Below, one piece after another: positions 34,843 through 43,852 of a stretch of DNA of 64,000 nucleotides. The notes under the pieces were generated by a model, which was not told the origin of the DNA, did no database searches, and saw nothing but the letters and a program-made list of their open reading frames with translations. Where the stretch lies: assembly GCF_011762185.1 (NCBI RefSeq), contig NZ_JAASQJ010000001.1:868001-932000 (forward strand), in the 5' to 3' direction. The translations under genes were made by a program, and so were the position numbers. Origin of the DNA: Dyadobacter arcticus (GTDB lineage: Bacteria; Bacteroidota; Bacteroidia; Cytophagales; Spirosomataceae). How positions within the stretch are numbered: the first letter of the stretch is position 1; every line of letters starts with the position of its first letter.

Positions 34843-35844
34843 ATGAGCAAAATATTTGAGACTGCAAGGAAGGCTGGATTGGACGGATTTATGCTGGCAT
34901 TACTTAGTATGATCGTTCTTGCCTGGCTTTGGCCTTATCCGGGAATGAAGGAAAGTCCTTTGCACCTTTCGGAGATTTCAAGTTATGCGGTTTCCATCAT
35001 TTTCTTTTTTTACGGACTTCGGCTCAGCCCTGAGAAGTTACGCGCTGGACTGGTCAATTGGAAACTACATTTGATGGTACACTTGTCTACATTTGTATTG
35101 TTTCCTTTGGTTGCGCTGGCGTTCAGGCCGTTATTCAAGACGGAGGAAAGTCAGACCATCTGGCTGGCCATATTTTTCCTGACAGCGCTCCCTTCAACGG
35201 TATCTTCCTCAGTTGTAATGGTTTCCATTGCGCGCGGCAACATACCAGCTGCCATTTTTAACGCCAGTATTTCAAGTCTGATCGGCGTTTTGATTACGCC
35301 GCTGTGGATGGGGGTGGTGATGGACGCCGGCCCGGAGCATTTCAATTTACTTTCGGTAGTCGGAAAATTGGCTTTGCAAGTGTTATTACCAGTATTCGCG
35401 GGTATTTTTCTTAACAAAAGATGGGGACACTTTGCGGAGCATAATAAGAAGTACATTCGCTATTTTGATCAATCTTCGATCCTCCTGATTGTTTACACAT
35501 CCTTTTGCGAATCATTTGGGGAGCATTTGTTTAATTCGCTCGGAATAAAAGAAATTGTATTTTTAGGATTGGGAATGTTCGCGTTGTTCTTTGCCATTTA
35601 TTTTCTGCTCACTTTCATTGGAAATCTGTTGAAATTTAGTCGGGAGGACGAGATTACGGCAGTTTTTTGTGGTTCAAAAAAATCGTTGGTGCAGGGTGCT
35701 GTGATGTCAAAAGTGCTTTTCAGCGGTGCGCAAGCTGGGTTTATGCTACTGCCGATTATGCTTTATCATTCCTTGCAGCTTATTGCGGCCAGTATTATCG
35801 CCCAGCGTATGTCCAGGGAAATTAATACAGCCGAAAAAATTTAA
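34843..35844 (+). CDS. Bile acid:sodium symporter family protein (SBF-like)
   Basis: A 333-residue membrane protein of the SBF-like (PF13593) branch of the BASS family, about ten helices. Features are FFFYGLRLSPEKLRAG, LPSTVSSSVVMVSIARGNIP (the conserved Pro/Ser/Thr stretch of the ion-binding site) and CGSKKSLVQGAVMSK. Members carry organic acids with sodium; substrate unknown. It is followed by the DUF4230 gene after 14 bp and the GS-like operon, all on the plus strand, so it may supply their substrate (inference). Confidence 0.9.
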   Translation: MSKIFETARKAGLDGFMLALLSMIVLAWLWPYPGMKESPLHLSEISSYAVSIIFFFYGLRLSPEKLRAGLVNWKLHLMVHLSTFVLFPLVALAFRPLFKTEESQTIWLAIFFLTALPSTVSSSVVMVSIARGNIPAAIFNASISSLIGVLITPLWMGVVMDAGPEHFNLLSVVGKLALQVLLPVFAGIFLNKRWGHFAEHNKKYIRYFDQSSILLIVYTSFCESFGEHLFNSLGIKEIVFLGLGMFALFFAIYFLLTFIGNLLKFSREDEITAVFCGSKKSLVQGAVMSKVLFSGAQAGFMLLPIMLYHSLQLIAASIIAQRMSREINTAEKI

Positions 35845-35858
35845 TCTGATGTTGACTT

Positions 35859-36482
35859 ATGCGATGGATATCTTGGTTGGTGCGGTTGCTGGTGCTGATA
35901 CTCTTATTGTCAGGAATCCAATCGCTGTGGGGGAACCTTCGTTCCGATACCTGGTTCCCGGAATGGCTGGGAGGAAAGGATAAAACGGAGACCGTACATG
36001 CGCTGGTTTTGGAAGAAATCACAGCAATGGGGAAGCTGGAATTGGTTAAGTACAATTTTAAGGATGTAGTCGAGCAGGAAATTGTGAAAGTGTGGCTGCC
36101 AAATGCCAAAGCCATTCTGATCGTCCAGGGAGAAGCCATTGGGTGCGTTGACCTGACACAAATCGAAATTGCAGACATTACCTCAGACGACGAGACATTG
36201 GTTGTGAATATGCCCGAGCCTGAGCTTTGTGTTTTTAAGGTAGATCACAGTAAATCAAAAGTTTATAATACCGAATACGCCTTCGCCGAAGAAGGCAAGC
36301 TGGTTCAGGAAGCATACAAGCAAGCCGAAAAGCAAATCCAGAAATCAGCCCTGGATATGGGGATATTGGATCAGACGCAGGAAAATGCGAGTAAAATATT
36401 GACACCTTTATTGGAAAAAGCATCCGGGAAAAAAGTTTTGCTAAAATTTCCAATGAATGTAAAAATTGACAAGTTGCGCTAA
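35859..36482 (+). CDS. DUF4230 domain protein
   Basis: A 207-residue DUF4230 protein. An N-terminal membrane anchor or signal (ISWLVRLLVLILLLSGIQSL) precedes a mostly beta and coiled extracytoplasmic domain with ELVKYNFKDVVEQEI and VVNMPEPELCVFKVDHSKSK, which fit DUF4230. The C-terminal part is a charged helix. Function unknown; common in Bacteroidota. It lies between the SBF transporter and the GS-like operon with short gaps (14 and 25 bp), so it may be cotranscribed. Confidence 0.85.
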   Translation: MRWISWLVRLLVLILLLSGIQSLWGNLRSDTWFPEWLGGKDKTETVHALVLEEITAMGKLELVKYNFKDVVEQEIVKVWLPNAKAILIVQGEAIGCVDLTQIEIADITSDDETLVVNMPEPELCVFKVDHSKSKVYNTEYAFAEEGKLVQEAYKQAEKQIQKSALDMGILDQTQENASKILTPLLEKASGKKVLLKFPMNVKIDKLR

Positions 36483-36507
36483 GTAATTGCTAACCTTTCC
36501 CTTTTCG

Positions 36508-37884
36508 ATGAACAAAAAAGGATTTCTGACACAGGAGGAACTTGAAGACAAGATTGGAGAAGGGTTGATTGAAACCGTGGTAGTCGGCTTTACAGATCAT
36601 TATGGGCGGTTAATGGGAAAACGGGTCGACGCGGAGTATTTTCTGGAATCGGTTTTGACATCGGGGACACACGGCTGTAATTATCTGCTAACTACCAACA
36701 TGGCCATGGATCCGGTACCCGGATATCAATATGCTAATTGGGAATTGGGTTATGGCGATTTCCATCTTGTGCCGGACCTAAACACATTACGTGTCGCTGA
36801 TTGGCTGGAAAAAACAGCCCTCGTTATTTGTGACGTTCATAATGAAAAATCACATCTGTTGGAATCCATTGCGCCCAGATCTATCCTTAAAAAGCAGCTA
36901 AGCGCATTGGAAGCGGATCATATGCAATGTTTCGCGGCATCGGAACTGGAATATTATCTGCTTGAAAACAGCTATAAACAAGCTTTTCAGCAAAATTACC
37001 AGAACCTTACGCCCGCCGGATATTACCTTGAAGATTACCACATCATGCAGGGTACCCGCAATGAAAAATACACCTCCGTTGTCCGCAGGCATCTCAAAAA
37101 TTCAGGTATTCAGGTAGAAACTTCCAAAGGCGAGTGGGGCCTCGGACAGCACGAATTGAATGTGAAATATTCGGATGTGTTGTCTATGTCTGATAACCAC
37201 GTAGTGTATAAGCAATGCATGAAAGAGGTCGCGGATGCGATGGGCGTTTCGGTTACGTTCATGGCGAAATTCGCTTCGGACCAGGCAGGTTCCAGCAGCC
37301 ATATCCATATGAGTTTGTGGAAAGATGGTGAAAATGCTTTCGCAGGCGATCAGGAATTTGGTCCGGTTAAAGGTTCCGACCTATTCCGGTGGTTTTTGGG
37401 TGGCTGGATCAAACATGTTCCGGATGTCATGCCATTGTACGCTCCAACGATCAATTCCTATAAACGTTTTGTGGATGGCTCATGGGCCCCAACGCGCCTG
37501 GCTTGGAGCTATGATAACCGCACCGCAGGATTTCGCGTAGTCGGAAGTGGCGCCGGTCTCCGGATCGAATGCAGGATCCCGGGCGCAGATTGTAATCCAT
37601 ACCTGGCTTTTGCCGCGTCGCTTGCATCGGGATTGGATGGAATTAAAAATAAAATTGAGCCGCCGGAATGTTTTGTGGGAGATATTTACGCGGCAGCGCA
37701 TTTACCCAGAGTGCCGTACACATTAGCGGAAGCAGTCACATTATTCGAAGGCAGTGAATTTGCCAAAAATACATTCGGATCGGAAGTCGTGAAACATTAC
37801 ACCCATTTTTTCAAAACCGAACAAAGGGCGTATGATACCTCGGTGACGGATTGGGAAAGGAAGCGTTATTTCGAGCAGATATAG
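36508..37884 (+). CDS. Glutamine synthetase-like gamma-glutamyl-amine ligase
   Basis: A 458-residue glutamine-synthetase superfamily protein, class similar to PuuA/FluG/GlnA4 enzymes, which ligate glutamate to polyamines or ethanolamine. GS core motifs are present: SELEYYLLE (first glutamate cluster), HELNVKYSD (metal site), GSSSHIHMSLW (active-site His region) and the C-terminal NRTAGFRVVGSG and RIECRIPGADCNPYLA. ATG 36508 is chosen over the computed TTG. True GlnA features such as the regulatory adenylylation Tyr motif are not obvious. The following SDR, aldehyde dehydrogenase and class I amidotransferase suggest a gamma-glutamylated intermediate pathway, not ammonia assimilation. Confidence 0.85.
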   Translation: MNKKGFLTQEELEDKIGEGLIETVVVGFTDHYGRLMGKRVDAEYFLESVLTSGTHGCNYLLTTNMAMDPVPGYQYANWELGYGDFHLVPDLNTLRVADWLEKTALVICDVHNEKSHLLESIAPRSILKKQLSALEADHMQCFAASELEYYLLENSYKQAFQQNYQNLTPAGYYLEDYHIMQGTRNEKYTSVVRRHLKNSGIQVETSKGEWGLGQHELNVKYSDVLSMSDNHVVYKQCMKEVADAMGVSVTFMAKFASDQAGSSSHIHMSLWKDGENAFAGDQEFGPVKGSDLFRWFLGGWIKHVPDVMPLYAPTINSYKRFVDGSWAPTRLAWSYDNRTAGFRVVGSGAGLRIECRIPGADCNPYLAFAASLASGLDGIKNKIEPPECFVGDIYAAAHLPRVPYTLAEAVTLFEGSEFAKNTFGSEVVKHYTHFFKTEQRAYDTSVTDWERKRYFEQI

Positions 37885-37927
37885 GTCAAGACAACTCAAT
37901 TACTATAATCCGTTAACAATCAAATCA

Positions 37928-38701
37928 ATGCGTTTAGAAAATAAAGTTGCCCTCATAACAGGTGGTAGCGGCGGAATTGGTCGTGAAACTGCTATTTTGT
38001 TTTCAAAAGAAGGAGCCAAGATCGTGGTTACCGATGTGAATGATGTTGCAGGACAGGAAACCGCAGACGAAATAGTCAAAAATGGAGGAGAGGCATTCTT
38101 TCTGCATTCAGATGTTTCAAAAGCAGCTGATTGTGAAGCGGCAGTGGCTTTCACTGAGGAAAAATTTGGCAAGCTTAATATCATTTTCAACAATGCGGGG
38201 ATCATGCATAGCGATGACGATAATGCTATGACAACCGAGGAGGCGATCTGGGACCTGACGATGAATATCAATGCCAAGGGCGTTTTCCTGGGCTGTAAGT
38301 TTGGGATACCTGCATTACAAAGAGCTGGCGGCGGGTCCATCATTAATACGGCCTCATTTGTTGCCATTCTTGGCGCTGCTACCCCGCAAGTCGCATATAC
38401 GGCCAGCAAAGGAGCCGTTCTGGCACTAACCCGTGAGCTTGCGATTATCCATGCACGTGAGAACATCCGGGTGAACGCCTTATGTCCGGGACCATTGCGC
38501 ACAGAATTGCTAATGAAATTTTTGAATACAGAAGAGAAGAAACAAAGGCGGCTGGTCCACATTCCAATGGGACGTTTTGGAGAAGCAAAAGAAATGGCCT
38601 ACGCCGCTCTTTTCCTGGCCTCCGACGAATCATCCTTCGTAACCGGCACCGACTTTTTAGTCGACGGCGGAATCACCTCGGCATATGTAACTCCGATTTA
38701 A
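37928..38701 (+). CDS. SDR family NAD(P)-dependent alcohol dehydrogenase
   Basis: A 257-residue classical SDR. Glycine motif LITGGSGGIGRETAILF (residues ~9-25), NNAGIMHS, and catalytic YTASKGAVLALT. Resembles glucose-1-dehydrogenase/3-ketoacyl-ACP reductase-type SDRs. In the operon it lies between the GS-like ligase and an aldehyde dehydrogenase, so the most economical role is oxidation of an alcohol to the aldehyde used by the next enzyme (inference). Confidence 0.9.
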   Translation: MRLENKVALITGGSGGIGRETAILFSKEGAKIVVTDVNDVAGQETADEIVKNGGEAFFLHSDVSKAADCEAAVAFTEEKFGKLNIIFNNAGIMHSDDDNAMTTEEAIWDLTMNINAKGVFLGCKFGIPALQRAGGGSIINTASFVAILGAATPQVAYTASKGAVLALTRELAIIHARENIRVNALCPGPLRTELLMKFLNTEEKKQRRLVHIPMGRFGEAKEMAYAALFLASDESSFVTGTDFLVDGGITSAYVTPI

Positions 38702-38708
38702 AAATAGG

Positions 38709-38819
38709 GTGGAAAGGGAAGAAGGGGAGAAGGGAGGAAGGGGATGAGGGAAAAGGGCAAATATTTACTTTTTTTCATTCCCCTTCCTCCCTCTCTTCCC
38801 TTTCCCCTTTTCTCCCTTC
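38709..38819. repeat. Long purine/pyrimidine hairpin between SDR and ALDH genes
   Basis: A G/A-only arm (about 38709-38757) and a C/T-only arm (about 38776-38819) pair over most of their length; the core AGGGAGGAAGGGGAT matches the complement of ATTCCCCTTCCTCCCT. The loop is about 18 bp and AT-rich. It sits between two same-strand genes of the operon and could act as a terminator, attenuator or RNA-stability element. Confidence 0.75.
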
Positions 38820-38826
38820 GAAAAAA

Positions 38827-40218
38827 ATGTCAACTCAAAAAACAATAAGCCCGATTGATGGCTCTGTGTATGTGGAGCGTGAATTAGCAGATGCGAATGC
38901 TGTCGAAAAAGCATTAAATGATGCGATTGCTGCTCAAAAGGCGTGGCGGAAAACGACTATTGAGGAGCGCGAGACAATTTGCCGCAAGGCTGTCGAATAT
39001 TTCCTGAACAATGCGGATGAGATTGGGCTGGAACTAACCTGGCAAATGGGTCGTCCAATTCGTTACACTGCGAATGAGATCAGAAAGGGGTTTCAGGAGC
39101 GCGCTAATTATATGATTTCAGTTGCAGGAAAGGCGCTTGCGGATGTGGAGGTAGATGAAATCTCCGGCTTCAAAAGATTTATCCGTCGCGATCCGTTGGG
39201 TGTGGTGTTCGTGGTCGCTCCCTGGAATTATCCCTACTTAACGTCTGTCAATTCGGTCATTCCGGCGATTATGGCTGGTAATGCTGTGATTTTGAAACAT
39301 GCGCAGCAGACGCCGCTTTGTGCAGAAAGATATGCTGCTGCATTTGAATATGCAGGTTTACCCAACGGCGTTTTTCAGTATCTGCACCTCAGGCACGATC
39401 AGGTAGCGCAGGTAATTGGCGATGAACGGATTGATTATGTGGCATTTACAGGTTCCGTTGAAGGCGGACATGCGGTTCAAAAAGCCATTAATGAGCGGTT
39501 TATCATTGGTGGGTTGGAATTGGGGGGAAAAGACCCCGCCTACGTCCGTGCAGACGCCAATCTGGCCGAAGCAGTTGAAAATCTGGTAGATGGTTCGTTT
39601 TTTAATTCTGGCCAGTCTTGCTGCGGTATTGAGCGGATTTATGTTCATAAGGACATATATGACCAGTTTATAAAAGATTTCGCTGAACTGACAAAAACCT
39701 ACACATTGGGCGATCCACTGAACGCTGAGACGACATTGGGGCCAATGGTGCGGACATCCGCAGCTGCATTTGCGCAAAAGCAGATTGATGACGCGATAGC
39801 GCAGGGTGCTACCGCGTTGATTGATACTAATTTATTCCCTTCGCACAAAACTGGAACTCCATATCTTGCCCCCCAGGTTTTAATTAATGTCAATCATTTG
39901 ATGGAAGTAATGTCCGAGGAAACATTCGCTCCGGTAGTCGGCATAATGCCGGTAAGCAGCGACGAAGAGGCGATCCGGTTGATGAATGATAGCCAATACG
40001 GTCTGACAGCATCAATCTGGACCAATGATATCGATGCTGCCATTGCAATCGGAGAGCAGGTTGAAACTGGTACTTGGTTTATGAACCGCTGTGATTATCT
40101 CGATCCAGCCTTAGCCTGGACGGGCGTGAAAAATTCGGGTAGGGGTTGTACACTTTCGACGGTGGGTTATGAAGCATTAACCCGGCCGAAATCTTTTCAT
40201 TTGAAAATTAACTCCTAG
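38827..40218 (+). CDS. Aldehyde dehydrogenase family protein
   Basis: A 463-residue NAD(P)-dependent aldehyde dehydrogenase. VVAPWNYPYLTSVN is the nucleotide-binding segment, LELGGKDP holds the general-base glutamate, and FFNSGQSCCGIERI holds the catalytic cysteine. The SEETFAPVVGIMPV region is standard too. The start was placed at ATG 38827; the computed frame extends upstream through the hairpin and part of the SDR gene, which is an artefact. It is the third enzyme of the GS-like operon and probably makes the gamma-glutamyl carboxylate intermediate. Confidence 0.95.
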   Translation: MSTQKTISPIDGSVYVERELADANAVEKALNDAIAAQKAWRKTTIEERETICRKAVEYFLNNADEIGLELTWQMGRPIRYTANEIRKGFQERANYMISVAGKALADVEVDEISGFKRFIRRDPLGVVFVVAPWNYPYLTSVNSVIPAIMAGNAVILKHAQQTPLCAERYAAAFEYAGLPNGVFQYLHLRHDQVAQVIGDERIDYVAFTGSVEGGHAVQKAINERFIIGGLELGGKDPAYVRADANLAEAVENLVDGSFFNSGQSCCGIERIYVHKDIYDQFIKDFAELTKTYTLGDPLNAETTLGPMVRTSAAAFAQKQIDDAIAQGATALIDTNLFPSHKTGTPYLAPQVLINVNHLMEVMSEETFAPVVGIMPVSSDEEAIRLMNDSQYGLTASIWTNDIDAAIAIGEQVETGTWFMNRCDYLDPALAWTGVKNSGRGCTLSTVGYEALTRPKSFHLKINS

Positions 40219-40224
40219 CTATTT

Positions 40225-40935
40225 ATGAAAGTTGGATTGCTCGAATGCGACCATGTTAGAGAGGAATTGCTGCATATTGATGGGGACTACCGACAAATGT
40301 TTCCATCCCTATTCACAAGTGTTGCCATGGATTGGCATTTTACTTTCTACGATGTTTGCAATGGTCATTTTCCTTCTTCGGCGGACGAATGTGAAGTTTA
40401 TATCTGCACAGGTTCAAGGTTTTCAGTTTATGACAACGAGGACTGGATTATTCGCTTGAAGCAATTTGTAAAAGAAATTTATCAATCCGGAAAAGTATAC
40501 CTGGGCGTTTGTTTCGGTCATCAGATGCTGGCGGAAGCCTTGGGAGGTAAGGTTGAGAAATCCCCGAAAGGCTGGTGCGTGGGTGTGCATACTTTTGATA
40601 TGATGGAAAATGAGGATTGGATGAACCCTTCGATGCCATCATTAAATTTGCTGATGATGTGCCAGGATCAGATAATCAAGCTGCCGCCGAATAGTACAGT
40701 ACTGGCAACTGAGCCCGATTGTCCTGTCGCCATGTTCCGAATTGGAACAAATATGCTGGGGGTGCAAGCGCATCCCGAGTTTTCCAAAACATATGATAAG
40801 GCGTTGATGGAGTTAAGAGTGGAGCGGATCGGCCAGCAAAAAGTGGATGAGGGCATTGCAAGTCTCGAGTTACCGGTATACGAAAACATCATGGCGGAAT
40901 GGATGAAGAACTTTGCCCAGTTGATGAAGAAGTGA
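40225..40935 (+). CDS. Class I glutamine amidotransferase-like protein
   Basis: A 236-residue type 1 GATase. The catalytic triad is visible: Cys in YLGVCFGHQML, and His and Glu in GVQAHPEFSK. Similar domains in GuaA or PuuD-like enzymes hydrolyse glutamine or gamma-glutamyl amides. It has no synthetase domain and starts 6 bp after the aldehyde dehydrogenase stop. A plausible role is release of glutamate from the gamma-glutamylated product at the end of the pathway (inference from neighbours). Confidence 0.88.
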   Translation: MKVGLLECDHVREELLHIDGDYRQMFPSLFTSVAMDWHFTFYDVCNGHFPSSADECEVYICTGSRFSVYDNEDWIIRLKQFVKEIYQSGKVYLGVCFGHQMLAEALGGKVEKSPKGWCVGVHTFDMMENEDWMNPSMPSLNLLMMCQDQIIKLPPNSTVLATEPDCPVAMFRIGTNMLGVQAHPEFSKTYDKALMELRVERIGQQKVDEGIASLELPVYENIMAEWMKNFAQLMKK

Positions 40936-40983
40936 TTTGTATTCTTAATTTTACTACTCCTTGTTAAACAAATTAACACCCCA

Positions 40984-41502
40984 ATGAGTGACAGCAACAT
41001 TGCTTCCAGTCGACAAATCCTCAGTTCACACCAGACTGGCCAGAAGATACGCAGGATTGCTTTTGAGATATACGAACATAATTTCGAAGAAACCGGGATC
41101 ATTATTGCCGGTATTGCGGGAGAAGGATATGCTTTTGCAAAAAGGCTTAGTACTGAATTGCTTGCGATTTCTCCACTGGACGTTCAGGTTGTAGAGCTGC
41201 GATTTGATAAACACATCCATTTTCAATGCCCTATCATTTTTGACAGGGAAATTAATGTTGAAAACAAGGTTGTTATTGTGGCCGACGATGTGCTGAACAC
41301 CGGACGGACGCTTGCTTTTGCATTGGAGCCTTTTCTGAAAGTCACGATGAAGAAAGTCCAGGTAGCGGTGGTCGTAGACCGCGGCCATCACCTCTTTCCG
41401 ATTCATGCGGACTATGTAGGTTACTCATTGAGCACCACGCTTACGGAACATGTTGAAGTAATCCTAAGTAACGCGGATGAGGAGGGGGTTTATCTCAGGT
41501 AA
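40984..41502 (+). CDS. Type I phosphoribosyltransferase (PyrR-like)
   Basis: A 172-residue phosphoribosyltransferase. The PRPP-binding motif is VVIVADDVLNTGRTLAFAL (~residues 95-113). IAGIAGEGYAFAKRLS and VDRGHHLFPIHADYVGYSL match PyrR/uracil phosphoribosyltransferase-like proteins of Bacteroidota. It could bind uridine nucleotides and regulate pyrimidine genes or salvage a base. It is the last plus-strand gene before the alpha-galactosidase stop, with a 48-bp gap from the GATase gene. Confidence 0.85.
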   Translation: MSDSNIASSRQILSSHQTGQKIRRIAFEIYEHNFEETGIIIAGIAGEGYAFAKRLSTELLAISPLDVQVVELRFDKHIHFQCPIIFDREINVENKVVIVADDVLNTGRTLAFALEPFLKVTMKKVQVAVVVDRGHHLFPIHADYVGYSLSTTLTEHVEVILSNADEEGVYLR

Positions 41503-41532
41503 AACCAAACAAGCATAATATCTCCCATTGCA

Positions 41533-43740
41533 TTAATGTGCATCGGAAATCTCTACAATCACACTAGCCCTTCTTGCGCTCACTGCGGGATTAAAGCCAA
41601 CAGTCATCAGGAATTCGCCTGAATAAACCTGGTCCTCTTTAATGCTGGTTTTAGTTTCCGGATACAAATTCAGCTCTTTCACCTTGTATTTTTTGGCAGG
41701 ATCCAGGCCTTGTAATCTGAATGGCGTGTCCGAACCTGCTCCATTGCGATTTCCCGTCATATAGGAGAAAAGGATGGCCCTATCCTTATTTTTAGTGGAA
41801 AATAGGAGCGATGCGAAATCATTTTCTTTCGGATCTACTAGCCGGTAAAGATCTCCGTGCCAGACCACATCTTTAATCGCATCATAGGTAGCAACCGCCT
41901 GCTGACTGAATTGGAGGTCCTTTTCATTCAAGTGGCTTACCACAATGTCGTAACCAAGCTTCCCCATCATCGCCACGTCAGTCCTGAACTTTAATGGCTG
42001 CTTGCCCCAATCGGTAACATGTGCGCTGTGGGTGATGGCTGGATAGAAATAGGAATATTCCCATTGCATGAAAATGCGTTCGAGGGGATCCGTGTTATCG
42101 CTGGGCCAGAACTCGGTGAAGTATTTTAACGCTTCGTAATCCACACGACCGCCGCCTCCGGAGCATAGCATCATGGGCACTTTTGGATATTTGGCCCGCA
42201 GCTTTTCCAGAACTTTATACAAGCCTTTCACATAATCTAAATAAAGCTGCGATTGCTTTTGTTTGCTTTTTTCGAGATATGCAGAATATGCATTGAATGT
42301 GATCGCATTGCAGTCCCATTTGATGTAAGCGATTTCGGGATTTTCCGTAAAAAGCTTGTCCAGAATTCCATAAACAAAGTTTTGGACTTCGGGATTGGAA
42401 AGATCCAGCGGCAACTGGTTCCGCATATAATGCTCCGGCCTTTGCGGCTGCTTGATCACCCAATCCGGATGCTTCTCGTATAATTCACTTTTTGGATTTA
42501 CCATTTCTGGCTCCACCCAAATCCCGAATTTAATACCAGCAGCCTTCGCCTCTTTCACCAGATAACCAATGCCGTTTGGCAGTTTTTTTACATTTTCCTT
42601 CCAGTCACCTAGTCCTGCGCGGTCATTGTTTCTTGGATATTTATTGGCAAACCAGCCATCGTCCAACAGGAACAGATCTACCCCTAGCTTCTTGCCATCT
42701 TTAAATAATCCCGAAAGTTTTTCTTCATTAAAATCAAAATAAGTGGCTTCCCAGTTATTCAGCAATGTAAGCCGCGAACCTTCACCGTCCAGGATTCGGT
42801 ACTTGCGGGCCCAGTTATGCAGGTTGCGACTGGCTTCTCCCTTTCCATTTTCGGAAAATGTATAAATGAATGAAGGTGTCTTGAATTCCTGATTGGAGGC
42901 CAATGGATACTCGGAAGCATAATTGTTGATCCCCGCGATAAGACGTAGATTATGATAAGAATCCACTTCAAAATCCATCCTGAAATTCCCCGACCAGGCT
43001 AACGTGCCCAGCAAAACTTTGCCTTCTGTTTCAGTGGCGGGTTTGTCAAAGGAGAGCATAAAACTCGGTGGCTGGAAGAGATTTGCCCTGGTGCCAAGTT
43101 TGGAGTCCAGCACTCGGATCCCGGCGGTAAGTTGTTCCTGCTCCGGGTTCATTTCTTTGGCCCAGGTACCATTGTAATGGGTAAGGAAATAATCCTTTGC
43201 AATGAAATAGAGATTGGCACTTGCGTATTTTTCAAGCATTATCCCGGCTTTCTCAGCGCTTTTAATGACGCTCCATTGCTCCGTTACGTTTTCTTTAAAG
43301 TATGTTTTGTAATTCAAAGTCACTTCAACCGCATAAACAGGATCTTTGAGGACAATGCTGGTGAGGGAAACATGATCGTTTTCCTTTGCGGTTTTGTGGC
43401 TTACATAAATGAGATCCAGCGACTTGTTTCCATCGTGATGCGTAATCTGCAATGCGGGTTCTGAAACATTCCACGAACCTGCCGGCGTGTAGGCAGAGTT
43501 ATAAATGCCCGCATTCCCATCCCGCTGCCTGCTCTGGGAAGCAATCAGTTGATATTCAGACTGAGACCCGAGTTTCTTGCCAAAATAGGTAATGCCCAAA
43601 TGTCCCTCCTTATCTGCTTGCAGGATGAGTGCATTGTCCTTCGTTTCTATTGGAATGATCACAGCATTTTGGGCAAAAAGAAAATCATTTGAAAATATTA
43701 GTACGGCAAGAAGAAAGGAAATGCGAAACGCTGATTTCAT
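41533..43740 (-). CDS. Exported alpha-galactosidase, GH36
   Basis: A 735-residue GH36 alpha-galactosidase with a signal peptide (MKSAFRISFLLAVLIFSNDF, cleavage near FAQN). N-terminal beta-sandwich, catalytic TIM barrel and C-terminal sandwich are all there. The nucleophile lies in AYIKWDCN and the acid/base in FWPSDNTDP; LLDDGWFANKYP and SGGGGRVDYEAL are other GH36 markers. It probably removes terminal alpha-galactose from plant or microbial glycans in the periplasm. Single gene. Confidence 0.94.
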   Translation of the reverse strand: MKSAFRISFLLAVLIFSNDFLFAQNAVIIPIETKDNALILQADKEGHLGITYFGKKLGSQSEYQLIASQSRQRDGNAGIYNSAYTPAGSWNVSEPALQITHHDGNKSLDLIYVSHKTAKENDHVSLTSIVLKDPVYAVEVTLNYKTYFKENVTEQWSVIKSAEKAGIMLEKYASANLYFIAKDYFLTHYNGTWAKEMNPEQEQLTAGIRVLDSKLGTRANLFQPPSFMLSFDKPATETEGKVLLGTLAWSGNFRMDFEVDSYHNLRLIAGINNYASEYPLASNQEFKTPSFIYTFSENGKGEASRNLHNWARKYRILDGEGSRLTLLNNWEATYFDFNEEKLSGLFKDGKKLGVDLFLLDDGWFANKYPRNNDRAGLGDWKENVKKLPNGIGYLVKEAKAAGIKFGIWVEPEMVNPKSELYEKHPDWVIKQPQRPEHYMRNQLPLDLSNPEVQNFVYGILDKLFTENPEIAYIKWDCNAITFNAYSAYLEKSKQKQSQLYLDYVKGLYKVLEKLRAKYPKVPMMLCSGGGGRVDYEALKYFTEFWPSDNTDPLERIFMQWEYSYFYPAITHSAHVTDWGKQPLKFRTDVAMMGKLGYDIVVSHLNEKDLQFSQQAVATYDAIKDVVWHGDLYRLVDPKENDFASLLFSTKNKDRAILFSYMTGNRNGAGSDTPFRLQGLDPAKKYKVKELNLYPETKTSIKEDQVYSGEFLMTVGFNPAVSARRASVIVEISDAH

Positions 43741-43775
43741 TGGACAGAGCTAATTAACGTAAGTTTTGGAAATGG

Positions 43776-43822
43776 AAAAGGATCAAAAACAGCTAATGTT
43801 ACTTAGTATTCCTGATCCTTTT
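43776..43822 (-). terminator. Possible terminator downstream of kup
   Basis: Perfect 10-bp stem AAAAGGATCA/TGATCCTTTT with a long 27-base loop, located after the kup stop codon on the minus strand and before the alpha-galactosidase gene. Confidence 0.55.
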
Positions 43823-43852
43823 TAATCGTAATATTTAAATTGCCGCTGATAC

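Noticed and set aside
38482..38826. N-terminal extension of the aldehyde dehydrogenase frame
   Set aside because: It runs through the SDR gene and the hairpin region; the translation is low-complexity and the ALDH family starts at ATG 38827.
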